DNA from: Agapanthus africanus
Lineage: Eukaryota; Streptophyta; Magnoliopsida; Asparagales; Amaryllidaceae
Length of the DNA stretch: 64,000 bases
NCBI GenBank assembly: GCA_030015575.1
Contig: CM057344.1
Location: forward strand, 598,122,410 to 598,186,409
Reading direction: 5' to 3'
Part shown: piece by piece, positions 53,745-64,000 of the stretch
Layout of the letters: each line of letters opens with the position of its first letter
How positions within the stretch are numbered: the first letter of the stretch is position 1
Program-made: the position numbers and the translations under genes
Notes under the pieces: model-generated
Databases searched by the model: none
What the model saw: only the letters and a program-made list of their open reading frames with translations
What the model was told of the DNA's origin: nothing

Positions 53745-56700
53745 CTACAGGAAAAGGTGAGGAAACTTCTGTCGGATCTCGTCTTCTCGCTCCCAAGTGG
53801 ATTCTCCATGCGATCGATTACCCCAAGAAACTAGCACAAGGGGGGTAACCTTGTTCTTAAGAACCTTTTCTCTCTGATCCTTGATTTCAACTGGTCGCTC
53901 TTCAAAAGTTAGGTCCTCCCGTACAGTCAACTCCGAATGATCCAAAACATGTGTTTCATCTCGAACATACTTACGGAGTTGAGATACGTGAAACATATCA
54001 TGCACATTTGCCAAAGACTGCGGTAACGCCAAACGATATGCTACCTCACCAACACGCTCCATGATCTCAAGGGTCCAACGAATCGAGGACTGAGCTTTCC
54101 TCGCCTTCCAAAACGAATCACCCCTCTAGTCGGTGATATCTTCAAGAACACCAAATCACCCACGGTGAATTCTAGAGGTCTTCTCGATGTGTCAGCCCAA
54201 CTCTTCTGTCTGTCTTGTGCTGCCTTCATATGATTTCTGATAGTGTTAACCTTCTCAACTGTCTGCATCACCAAATCTGGTCCCAACAATTTTCGTTCAC
54301 CGACATCATCCCAACAAATAGGTGAACGACATTTACGACCATACAAAGCTTCAAACGGAGCCATCTGGATAGTTGCCTGAAAACTGTTGTTGTAAGAAAA
54401 CTCCACCAAGTGTAGATGATCCTCCCACGAACCCTTGAAGTCCAACATGCATGCTCTCAACATATCATCAAGAGTTTGGATCGTTCTCTCCGACTGACCA
54501 TCAGTTTGAGGATGATAAGCTGTGCCAAACTTCAATCGAGTCCCCAAACTTTCCTGTAAACTCCTCCAGAAGTGTGATAAGAACCGAGTGTCCCGATCGG
54601 ACACGATGCTCACCGGTACGCCATGCAATCTTACAATCTTCTGCATGTACCGCTCTGCCAAAGTCTCCGTTGATTGACCAACCTGGAAAGGAATAAAGTG
54701 AGCTGCCTTGGTCAATCGATCGACAATCACCCATACTGCATTGTTGCCATTTGGACTTCGCGGTAAAGCCGTCACGAAATCCATAGTTATATGTTCCCAC
54801 TTCCACTGAGGAATCGGAAGTGGTTGCAACAAACTAGCAACCCTTTGGTGTTCAGCCTTGACTTGCTGACACACCAAGCACTTAGCCACGAAGCGAGCAA
54901 TTTTCCGTTTCATACCTTCCCACCAGAAGTGCTGTCGAATATCTCGGTACATCTTTGTCCCTCCTGGATGTACAGAGTAAGCTGAACTGTGTGCCTCCTT
55001 CATAAGCTCTTCACGCACATCTCCTTTTGGCACACACACACGGCTACCATATCTCAATGAACCGTCTTCATGGATCAGTAAATCGGTTCGTAGTCCGGCT
55101 CCAACCTGCTCTCGAAACTTTTGCAGTCTAGGATCCTGCGATTGTGCCGCTTTAATCTTCTCAACTAAGGACGACTGTACTTGCAACTGCATCAACTGTC
55201 CTGTAGCATGTGGTAGCACAACCTCCAAGTCAAATCTCCAAAAATCCTCAATGATCTCTCTCTGTGCAGTCAAAACCTGAATTGCTGGTAACCGACTCAG
55301 CGCATCTGGCACGACGTTAACTTTTCCCGGATGGTACTTAAGATCAAGGTCGTAGTCGGCCATCAGCTCCAACCATCAGCGTTGCCTCATGTTCAACTCC
55401 TTCTGAGTAAACACATACTTTAAACTCTTGTGATCTGTAAAGACTTCGACTCTCTCGCCCAGAAGGTAGTGTCTCCAAATCTTCAGGGCGAAGATCACGG
55501 CTGCAAGCTCTAAGTCATGAGTCGGATAGTTCTTCTCGTGAGTCTTCAGTTGTCTCGATGCGTAAGCGACGACTTTCCCATTCTGCATTAAAACACATCC
55601 CAATCCTTTTCCAGATGCGTCGCTGTGAATCACCAGTCCTCCTGAATTATCCGGTACGGTCAGGATAGGGGCGGTTATCAATTTCTGCTTCAACGTCTCA
55701 AAAGCCAATGCACATCCATCCGTCCAAACAAACGGTACCTCCTTTCGTGTGAGCTTGGTTAACGGCTCAGCTACGCGAGCGAAGTTCTCCACAAATCTTC
55801 TGTAGTATCCGGCGAGTCCAAGAAAACTCCTTATCTCCGCAACATTCTTGGGAATAGGCCAATCTCGAACTGCTGCAATCTTTTCGGGATCGACGGCGAT
55901 TCCATCGCCCGACACGACATGCCCCAGAAACTTCACTTCTTCCAGCCAGAATTCGCACTTACTCATCTTCGCGAATAATTTCTCTTGTCTCAGCGTCTGC
56001 AGTGCGATCCTTAAGTGCTCAGCATGCTCCTCCGGACTCTTCGAGTACACCAGAATATCGTCAATGAATACCACAATAAACTGGTCCAAGAATGGTGAAA
56101 AGATCCTGTTCATCAAATCCATGAATATTGCCGGCGCATTAGTCACTCCGAAGGGCATCACTAAATACTCGAAATGCCCATACCGAGTCCGAAACGCCGT
56201 CTTGCAAATGTCTTCTGCTTTCACCCGGACTTGATGATATCCTGATCGCAGGTCCAGTTTCGAGAATACCCTCGCGCCACTAAGCTGCTCAAAAAGTTCT
56301 CCAATGCGAGGGATCGGGTATTTGTTCTTAATAGTCACCCGGTTCAATTCTCGATAATCAATGCACATCCTTCTCGTGCCATCCTTCTTCTTTACTAAAA
56401 GGACTGGAGCTCCCCAAGGCGAGTTGCTGCTTCGAATCCATCCCTTCTCGAGTAATTCACCCACTTGTTTCTTAACTTCTTCCAATTCCACCGGTGCCAT
56501 CGGATAATAAGATTTTGATACTGGCGCTGCACCAGGAATAAGGTCAATCGCAAACTCCACATCTCGCTTCGGCGGTAAGCCCGAAATATCTTCAACACAT
56601 CCATAAAGTCGCGGACAACTGCCGGCTCTTCATTACTATCCACAACCATAGCCGCAAGAACATTGTTCGTCGGCCTAGCCCTAAACTCGACTGGCCCGAC

Positions 56701-56997
56701 AGAACTGCTTCCTCCAATGAAAGTAAACTTAGGATGTCCGGGAATCTGGAAAATTACCTTCCTTGCCCTACAGTCAATGTGGGCGTGGAAAGTGCCAAGA
56801 AAATCCATCCCCAAAACAACCTCATAACTGCCCGTATCTATCACCAAGAAATCTGCAAAAAGCTCCCGTCCGCAAACAACTACCGTACAATCTTTACATT
56901 CCTTACTAGCTATGATTTTCCCATTCCCAGTGTGTATGTCCCAGAAACTAGACAGGGTCGTGCAGGTGATCGAGTGTGTAGTTATAAATTTGGATGA
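53745..56997 (-). pseudogene. pol: Pol of element E: protease, RT, RNase H, integrase, chromodomain
   Basis: On the minus strand, protease parts near 56980 and 56800 (VVLGMDFLGTF) come first. RT is about 55960-56560 with FIDDILVYS near 56055. RNase H is about 55376-55680 ([13 protein letters not shown]). The integrase zinc part is about 54850-54985, and the catalytic D, D, E near 54780, 54595 and 54480. The chromodomain is about 53750-53920 ([20 protein letters not shown]). It is close in domain content to chromovirus B but a distinct family. Broken. Confidence 0.87.
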
Positions 56998-56999
56998 CA

Positions 57000-57566
57000 T
57001 ATACAGTGGGATGCTCCGAAATTAAGTAATGCCAAAGCGGGAAAACCATGAACGAGTAAATTACCTGAAACCACTTCTTCCGATGCCTTAGCTTCCTCAG
57101 CTGTCAACGTGAACGCTCGAGTCTGATTAGATCCTTGATTCGACTGTCTCTGCCCTTGGAACGGTCTCTGCGGAGGCTTCTGAACATCATCTTTCGTGCG
57201 AGGCTTCGACGGACAAGCATCAACGGTGTGATCTGCCGATCCACATCTATAACAGAGTCCCAGCCTCATACGACACTTCTTTCGCACATGTCCGGGTTTA
57301 TGGCAGTAGCTACAGATCACGCTCCCCTTCCGATCACCCACACTTGTTTTCTTCATTGGTGCTACGCTGCGCCTGTTCACCGGAATACTTCTACGTACAG
57401 ACGTTTGGTTCAGTGCAAATGCTGGTTCCAGCTCGATTTGTTCCTTTAGTTTCTCCAGCAATCCCCTTATCACTCTACGCCTGGCGGTTAAGACCGCACG
57501 CCCTGGGTCCATCTTCAAATTCTGACCGGCCATATTCCTGGAAATCAAAGTACCCAACATTAGCAT
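57000..57566 (-). pseudogene. gag: Gag of element E, partial
   Basis: Two CCHC zinc knuckles are clear (CSYCHKPGHVRKKC and CYRCGSADHTVDAC, about 57205-57320), followed by a Gln-rich stretch leading into protease. The main gag domain expected before the knuckles is not present, so this copy cannot supply its own complete Gag. Confidence 0.8.
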
Positions 57567-57885
57567 GATGATAGATTTCGAGTATAGATCAAGGCTAGAA
57601 CTCCAAGATACTTAAATAGAGTACTGCATTGTAGCTATGCCGCGGTATCATAGCCGCAATTACTTAACTCCACCCAAGTCGCCCAAGTCCTAGGGATAAC
57701 AAGAAATCAGGTTCCGAGTCGACATGCAAAGTAAGTTTGCACGTCGTAAAGATATAATCAGGAAGAATGTGATTCAAGAATGGTAAAACGGTCAATGTGG
57801 CTGGACATGTTTCCTAAACACGGGTATTCTGATTCGTGTATCGGGTGCAATACCCAACTACAAAGAATCAACCCAATTAACCTAT
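57567..57885 (-). other. Non-coding leader remnant of element E
   Basis: About 320 bases between the primer-binding site and the partial gag, with no readable gag-domain sequence. Confidence 0.6.
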
Positions 57886-57898
57886 GGCTCTGATACCA
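57886..57898 (-). other. Primer-binding site of element E (initiator Met-tRNA)
   Basis: Reads TGGTATCAGAGCC on the coding strand, the standard site complementary to the 3' end of initiator Met-tRNA, nine bases after the 5' LTR. Confidence 0.9.
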
Positions 57899-57907
57899 AA
57901 AGAACCA

Positions 57908-60719
57908 TGTCACGCCCCGCTTCCCAGAGTACGCAAGATTGGGCACGTGACATAGCCAACCATGCTACCTGTGGGTAGGAAGTATCCATCTACAGTCACA
58001 TTACGGTTGTAAGGATATCAAGAACAAGATAATAAACCAATCTAATACATGTCCAAATCCATAATAACAAGAATCAATAAACAGTAAGTGCGGAAGCTAA
58101 TGATCCAATACAATGAATAAACAGTACGTCCCATAATGCGGGCTCACATCTGGAAATGAAATGAAATAAATAAACTAAACCCTAAGGGACTCACAGTTCA
58201 GCCTGCTGGCTGAAGTGCTCCTGCTCGGTCGTCGACAGTGGTACGGAATCTGGGCCATGCAAAACCCAGACGTCAGCGCGTCATAACATCAAGTATAAAG
58301 TATAAACATGGTAATAAGCAATGCAAGTATGAACATGAATAAAGCAGTAATAAAAGATAACAAAGCAGGGTAATGTGCAATGGTGACTAAACTGTCCTAT
58401 CAGGTTTTCTACTCTATAGTCTTTGAAACCAATTGATGAATCGTCGATGTAACTCAATAGTATCCCGTGCGTGCCCGGGACCACGGTCAAAACCCTCGGG
58501 GCTGAATCCGAGACGTGCCGCTAAGCAGTAAAAGGTAGTAGGATGGACGAGTGATGTCAGCATCAACACTCCGGAGCTGGCCAAGCCCGTAAGACTGATC
58601 AGAACAATGTATCGAACTGTTGAGTTACAAGTCGGTTTCACCTTTGATTTCCCCATACCCCCAAGCTATGTATGTCAGGTCAGGTATTCAGTAGTCAAGG
58701 ACTAATGCCAACACAAAATCCGGTAAGAGTAGGTCTGTCTGGATAGACAGCAGGAATGGTCGGGTTTGTCGGCATTAGGCATGAGATCAGGTAACAGGTC
58801 AGGTAATGTATAAAGGTGTCATGTCATGTCAAGAGTGTACGGTACCATATCATGTCAAGTAGGAAGTGTAACAGGTCATGTCAGGAAGCACAAGATGTCA
58901 TGTGGGTGCTCATAATCAAACTATCATAAACATGTGTATAAATAAACAAGCATGAGTACTATTAGAACAATAAACTGGAACATGTAATATGATATGCAAA
59001 TAGATATAATTTCAAGGATATGGATGCACAGTTATCGATTAGGGTTACATTTATAGTTCCAATATTAATTAGGATGCAATTTATTAAACATGGAGTGTTA
59101 ATATCTCATTATTATGTAGTAGTGTGATCTATGCTTGCAATTATATGTATCTTAAATGCGATAGATGCAAACGGGTATCCGAAAAGTTATAAAACTGTAA
59201 AATGGTAATGTGGGATGTACAACTAAACAATATGTGATATAAATATTGATATAATAATATTAATATGGATAGCATATTCAAAGCGATTAGTAACTATAAA
59301 AGCTGTATTGATTAACCATGCACAAGAAGGTTCCGTTCAGAAATTCAGCGTCACCCTAATTTGTAAAATAGCTTAAAAATAACAAACGTTCTCCAAAAGG
59401 GACGTATCATATACCAAAACAAAGATAATTCAATAAGGTTTTCAGTTTTATAAGTATAAGCATCTCAGGTTATCCCTACAAAAAGTTATGAATATTCGAA
59501 GTTGAAAGTTTGCTGCTGGAATTTCCCTGGACAGCAGTTTGGAGACATTTTCATTTGCATTTTACGTTATTTAACCAATTTATTTTGCCAGTAAATACTT
59601 CATAGAGTTATAGTATTCTGAATTATCTTCGTAACGAACTAAAGAACGTATACTAATGATTTTTCTATGATTTATAATGAATTTTATAAGATAAGGTGTA
59701 CAGTAAATTTCAGATTTGTCATATCCGATTTTTCAACGACATTTCATATGTAAACTATAAGATTTTCAAATGTATAACATTATAAAATGAAGATTATAAA
59801 AGTATATAGCATGTAGCAAGATTAACTTGCCTCGATGGGTCGCGAATCGGGAAAACGGAACGTTAACCGTCGGCGGGGAAAACTCGCGACGGCGCACGGT
59901 TCACGGAATGAACCCAAACGACGAACAAAGGAACCACACGGGTCGGGGTATCTCGCTGGAACGTCGAGAAACGTCACCGGCACGACGAAATTCCGGCAAC
60001 AAAAGAACAGTTAAAAGAAATGAGAAACGAGACATGAAGCAAGAAGAGAAAAATGATAAAGAGAAGTACGAGAGAATATATAAGGGAGAGGGAGAGAGAG
60101 GAAAAATTGGAGAGAGAGAGAGAAAGTGGGGCCCACGGGGTTAAAGGGGAGGTTGCGATTGGCTGAGAGAATAAATTAAGAAGGATATAAAAGATTGTAA
60201 AATATTATATGGTTAACTTAAAGATTTAAAAGATAGGTAATGAACAGTAAGATATCAGGTTAGTTAGAAAAATATATGCGATGGTTTTAATAATATTAAA
60301 ATTTAGGATTTTGGCGCCAAATGAAACATTTCCAAATTGCGCCCGGGTTGGGTCCAAAAATTCGAAATTCAAATAATAGGATTTTAGGCGGGTTCCAAAT
60401 TTTAAAATGAAATGTTTTATGATTAAAAAGCATACTCCCAAAACGGACACACGCACGTGCACGTAGCCATCCAAACTCGTCCGTTTCACTGAACGGGACG
60501 AGAATACAATGCACGGACGCTACCACGAGGCTAAGGGTGTCAAGTAGGCCAAGAAGAATATTTTCAATTTTATTTTAGATGCTAAAATTTGTTATATGCA
60601 GAATGACTTAGCCAGATAAAATTTTACAGTAAGACCCAAATAAGCAAGATAAATGAAATGAGTAATATCTAATGCTCAACCAATAACAGAAAATAGTAGC
60701 ATTGGGCTCGGGTGTTACA
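57908..60719 (-). repeat. 5' LTR of element E
   Basis: Partner of 50875-53686, the same length, with no difference noticed. The promoter should be TATATA near 60075 read on the minus strand, followed by a CT-rich start region. Confidence 0.93.
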
Positions 60720-60724
60720 GAAGT

Positions 60725-63700
60725 AATTCCATCAATGAAAAAGAAAGATATCAATGGAAGCCATACTCACCAGCGCTACCGGAGGGAGAAGCGAATTCAG
60801 ATGGGAAGGAGAAGTGTGGGAGCAACACTTGATAAAGATGATCAAAAAGCATTCCTGAAAAGACACAACAGTACGACTTTAGTACATAAATTATGCATCT
60901 AAAAAAAAAGATTAATAAGTTGCAAACCCATACCTTCCAACATCTTCGATGGTATGAGAGAGAGCTGAGAGGTGACCACCGCCAAGGCAATAGTTGACGG
61001 CGCTCTCTCGAGCAATGGGGCATCGGCGCTGGCTGCACCTGCGTTAAAAACGAAGGTAAACTTGTTAGAAAGGATTGTAAGATAAAAAGAACAGTAACTT
61101 GGGATTTACCTGATGAGCTGCCGGCTGAAACGGAGGCGCCTTCCTCCTCCATTGACATGAGGCCACCGCCCATGGCCTCATCACCCGACTCGATGGGGAC
61201 CGTTGTTGTGCTAGCGCAGCCAGGAGACGGTGGAAGACCGTAGACGGGGAGGGCAATAATCAGAGCATTACTGGACTCTTGAGAAAGAGCGGCTGGCTCT
61301 TCCCTAAGAGTCGTGCCTATCTCACCCGCTACTTCTTCGGGCTCAGCTGCCTCCATCTTTTCATCCGCCGTCACCATAAGGTTGCCGGTCTCAAGCGCCT
61401 CATCCACCACTGCCCCGGGCTTAGTTATAGCGGTCGTCTCATTTGCCGCCACCTCAGGCTCGGCATCGACGACTTTCTCAAGTGCAGCTTCCTCGGCCCC
61501 CAACTCAGGCTCCGCAGCCCCAGCAACGTTGCCCACCGTCAGCTCGAGTTCGGCCGGTGCCTCCTCCTCGGCTTCCTGGGGTTCGACGGTCTCCGCCTCC
61601 CCCTCGGTCGGACTTGGCCCTGCAAGATAAGATACATAAGAACCGGTGAGTTTACACTTTTTACAAACATATCTCAAAAGATTCATTACCTGAAGTGGAT
61701 TTATCGTTAACACTCTGAACTGCACGCGCCACCTGTCTACGAGCAGTGGATAGGGCGACGGGTGCCTCTTCTGAAGGAGTATCAGCACGAGGGACGGTGC
61801 TTGGGCCCTCTCCAATGGCCAAGGCATCCCTGCGTGCCTTCGCTTCACGCCTCGACCGCTTCCTCTCCTCTCGAGCCGTCGCGATAGACCTCTTCGACGC
61901 TTTCTTAATCAAGGTGTCGTCGTCCTCATTCAAAGGTGCTTCCAGAGCCGTTAAGGCATCTCTCATCGGCTCTTCAAGACGGACCTCCCGCGGTAGCCCT
62001 GAGGAAGCAGGAGCATCGGCAGCTGGCGGAATATCCGCGTCATTTGGCGGGAACGGCATTGAGGTTCCTGCGATAAAAAGGGAGAGGTTAGATCGAACAT
62101 AACACAAGGAAAATGAAAACTTGATGAATTGAAACTTACTAAGGCCTAAAGACGCTCTAAGGCGTTCCTCCTCTTGGAAGGTCTTGAGGGAAGCGGCAAT
62201 GGCTTCTTCAGTTGTGATGCCTATTGGAAGAAAAGAAGGGAAAATGTTAATCAAAGGCAACAAGAAAGACATGATGCAATGGAAAATGCGACTAGTGATT
62301 ACCTGATGCCGCAAGCTTAGCCAGCCATGCGTCATGCCTCGCCAACCGCTCCGAAGGTTCGAGGGCGGCCTCCAAATCCGTGTCATCCGGCATGACTAAT
62401 CCCTCATTAGTCCCGTATTCACTCAGGCCCTCAGCATAGGGAGCATGGGGTTCCTGACCGAACGCGACGTCAGCGGCAAAGAGCGACTTCTTTTTCTTCT
62501 GCCCACCAACCCTGGGTGCACCCGGGATCGACTTACTCTTAGCAGCCACCTTGGGACGGCGGGTCCCGATGTCCGCACCCACACCAGACTCCGGCGAGGC
62601 TACAACCACTGTCTCCACTGGAGCACAGGGCGCCGGAGGTGCATCTGCAATATCGGGGAGCGGCAATTCGTGCAGAGGACTCTGCGCACGCGGTGGTCCG
62701 ACTCTGTCATCTTTTAATGGAGGCACTACCGGGGTCCTCGGCACCAGAGGAGCTTTGCGGTCGCTGCCGGGAGGTGCACCTTTACGGTCGACCAACATCG
62801 CCTCTCTTCCTTTATAACGGCTCCCGTGGAATGATTGTACCACTCTTTATATACATTGAGGAGTCGTGGAGCGCAGGCCGGCGCAATGATAAAAAAATGA
62901 GAACCCGTGTTCAGGCGCATGAAGTGATGCGGCGCGTTCTCCATCCCTTCTTCAGTGGCAGCGGGTTCCAGTAGGAAAGCTTCCAAGGGTACCCCTTGAT
63001 CGTAACCCAGTTGTTGGGCGAAACGATGCGGGTTGTATCTCATGAAATTCGCCGCACCATTCTGCCTGAAGACTAGGAAGCCCGGTCTAATAGAATATAA
63101 GTGGAGGGTCTCCCGGGCCGTCAAAACTGAGGCTCCATCCTTAAAAGAGTCTTGTAATGGTCGCACCGCAGTGGTGTACGCCTTTCCAATAGTCAATACC
63201 TTGTCAATGAAGGACATCCCGGCTCTAACGGTATGAGGGCGAAAGAGTAAACCCCTGGCGTTCCATGGCGATGGAGTCACAATTGATGCACCAATCAGCT
63301 GTATGATGCGAGGGAAACCGCACTTGTCGAAGAACGAGGGCCTTTTGTGCATGCCGAAGACACCCGCCGTGAGTAGCTCGAGCTACGATACAAAATAGTG
63401 CATCGGGAAGACCACGTGTTGTACCCCAGGCTCATTAGCATTCGCTGCTCGACTGAGGCCATGATATAAGTGTGCCAAGTCGGCGATCCCAACGGCCACT
63501 TTTACCCCGATGGTCATCCGGTGGGCTCGGTAAAAGACAGAGGGCCGCATATGGTGAGAGTGCATTGGGATTGCAAACCAACTCAGCCATAACCCGAGAA
63601 ATCCTAAGAAAAAGGCCTCCTCGTCCATCCCAGGGGCTGCAATTTCTACAAAAGACATGGTCGGGAAGTCCGGAAGGAAAAAACCCTTTTGGTCTATTTC

Positions 63701-64000
63701 CTTCGCCGGCAGGTTATCCAAACCTAGACCGAAAGGGCCATCCAGGGTAGCAAACTTGGCAGCTTCTGATGAGAGGACGCTTGGGCGAAGGAACCGAGCG
63801 ATGAAATCCTCAAAGTTAACTCCGCGACTCCCATGTTCAATGAAAAGGGCCTCATAGATGTTCAACACTTTAATCAAGCTTGGGAATTGGTGTTGAACAG
63901 CATTCTCCGACGTGGGCCCCCTTACCAACGGCTTAGCACCAAAGACATACTCGTCTGTCGGGAGCAACTCCTCATAGTGCTCCCCTATAACCGGTAAACC
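60725..64000 (-). CDS. Antisense gene of element C with a plant mobile domain (PMD), 5' end outside the window
   Basis: Minus-strand gene running in from beyond 64000. The first readable part (about 63970-62730) fits the plant mobile domain: FPSLIKVLNIYEALF, then GLWLSWFAIPM, RPSVFYRAHRMTIGVKVAVG and DLAHLYHGLSRA. Then comes a Pro-rich linker with a basic patch (GGQKKKKS) and a long Glu/Ala-rich acidic part (about 61650-61110). Short GT-AG introns of about 70-85 bp are visible near 62302-62221, 62139-62068, 61691-61622, 61111-61042 and 60936-60863. Insert E lies in the next one. PMD proteins are known from host silencing factors and from transposons. A separate host-derived gene cannot be excluded because C's 3' LTR is not seen. 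Confidence 0.6.

Larger units (their letters stand above)
50870..60724 (-). mobile_element. Element E: very young Tekay chromovirus copy with reduced interior
   Basis: LTRs 50875-53686 and 57908-60719, both 2812 bp, with target duplication gaagt at 50870-50874 and 60720-60724. I found no difference between the LTRs at any place compared, and all internal landmarks are offset by exactly 7033. The interior is only 4.2 kb: gag is partial and pol has about three breaks. It inserted into an intron of element C's antisense gene. A broken interior with fresh LTRs suggests it was moved by enzymes of a related complete copy. Confidence 0.93.
34096..64000 (+). mobile_element. Element C: giant Tat-lineage retrotransposon, right end outside the window
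   Basis: The 5' LTR (34096-37153) begins inside A's reverse transcriptase. Gag (37304-39736), pol (39752-46524), a 3' region with hairpin modules and a 132-bp satellite, and an antisense PMD gene follow, and the 3' LTR is not reached. The left flank gaaca (34091-34095) would be its target site. Without the 9.85-kb insert E it already spans 20 kb, as large as Ogre-type elements. Gag and pol are broken, with about eight breaks. Its LTR pair is not visible, so age cannot be judged; it is younger than A and older than E. Assigning the antisense gene to C rests on the same layout in A. Confidence 0.75.

Noticed and set aside
61279-61710. Plus-strand Ser/Ala/Pro-rich frames opposite the PMD gene
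   Set aside because: Mirror of the acidic Glu/Ala-rich coding stretch on the minus strand, which has the splice-site pattern and domain context.

Overview
This is transposon-packed DNA from a flowering plant. I found no host gene. Apart from the first ~860 bases, nearly everything can be assigned to LTR retrotransposons of the Ty3/gypsy superfamily nested inside one another: three Tat-lineage elements (named A, C and D here, recognised by a second 'archaeal' RNase H in pol) and two Tekay/Del-type chromoviruses (B and E, recognised by a chromodomain after integrase). There is also one small solo LTR with a 5S-rRNA-like core (Cassandra type). This mix of families points to an angiosperm with a large, repeat-rich genome; I cannot name the species.

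Layout. Element A is the outermost and oldest. It is Tat, minus strand, with its 3' LTR at about 863-1619, an antisense extra ORF at 2072-3255, a 3' repeat array at 3590-5400, the end of pol at 5511-5597, and more pol at 31824-34095. Chromovirus B (plus strand, 5598-31823) sits inside A's pol. B's 5' LTR holds the Cassandra-like solo LTR (8073-8486, target duplication gtttc). B's 3' LTR is split by element D (Tat, plus strand, 16907-31506, target duplication agatc), which looks nearly whole. Element C (Tat, plus strand) interrupts A's reverse transcriptase at 34096 and runs past the right edge of the window. It has a 3.06 kb 5' LTR, broken gag and pol (37304-46524), several kb of 3' repeats, and on the opposite strand a spliced-looking gene with a plant mobile domain (PMD) that continues beyond 64000. 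Chromovirus E (minus strand, 50875-60719, target duplication gaagt) landed in an intron of that antisense gene. Its two 2812-bp LTRs look identical, so it is the newest arrival.

How the parts work together. Each element carries the usual copy-and-paste set: LTR promoter, primer-binding site, gag for the particle, then protease, reverse transcriptase, RNase H and integrase, then a polypurine tract. The Tat elements add long non-coding 3' regions made of tandem repeats, and A and C add an antisense gene.

The most unusual signal is in these non-coding parts. The R-U5 leaders of C and D carry three hairpins in the same order with the same linkers but different, still-paired stems. The 3' regions of A, C and D carry serial hairpins whose stems differ in sequence yet stay paired around a conserved loop. 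This looks like selection on RNA (or single-strand DNA) structure, and I do not recognise it as a described system. LTRs of the Tat elements also carry clusters of CACGTG-type (G-box/ABRE) sites.
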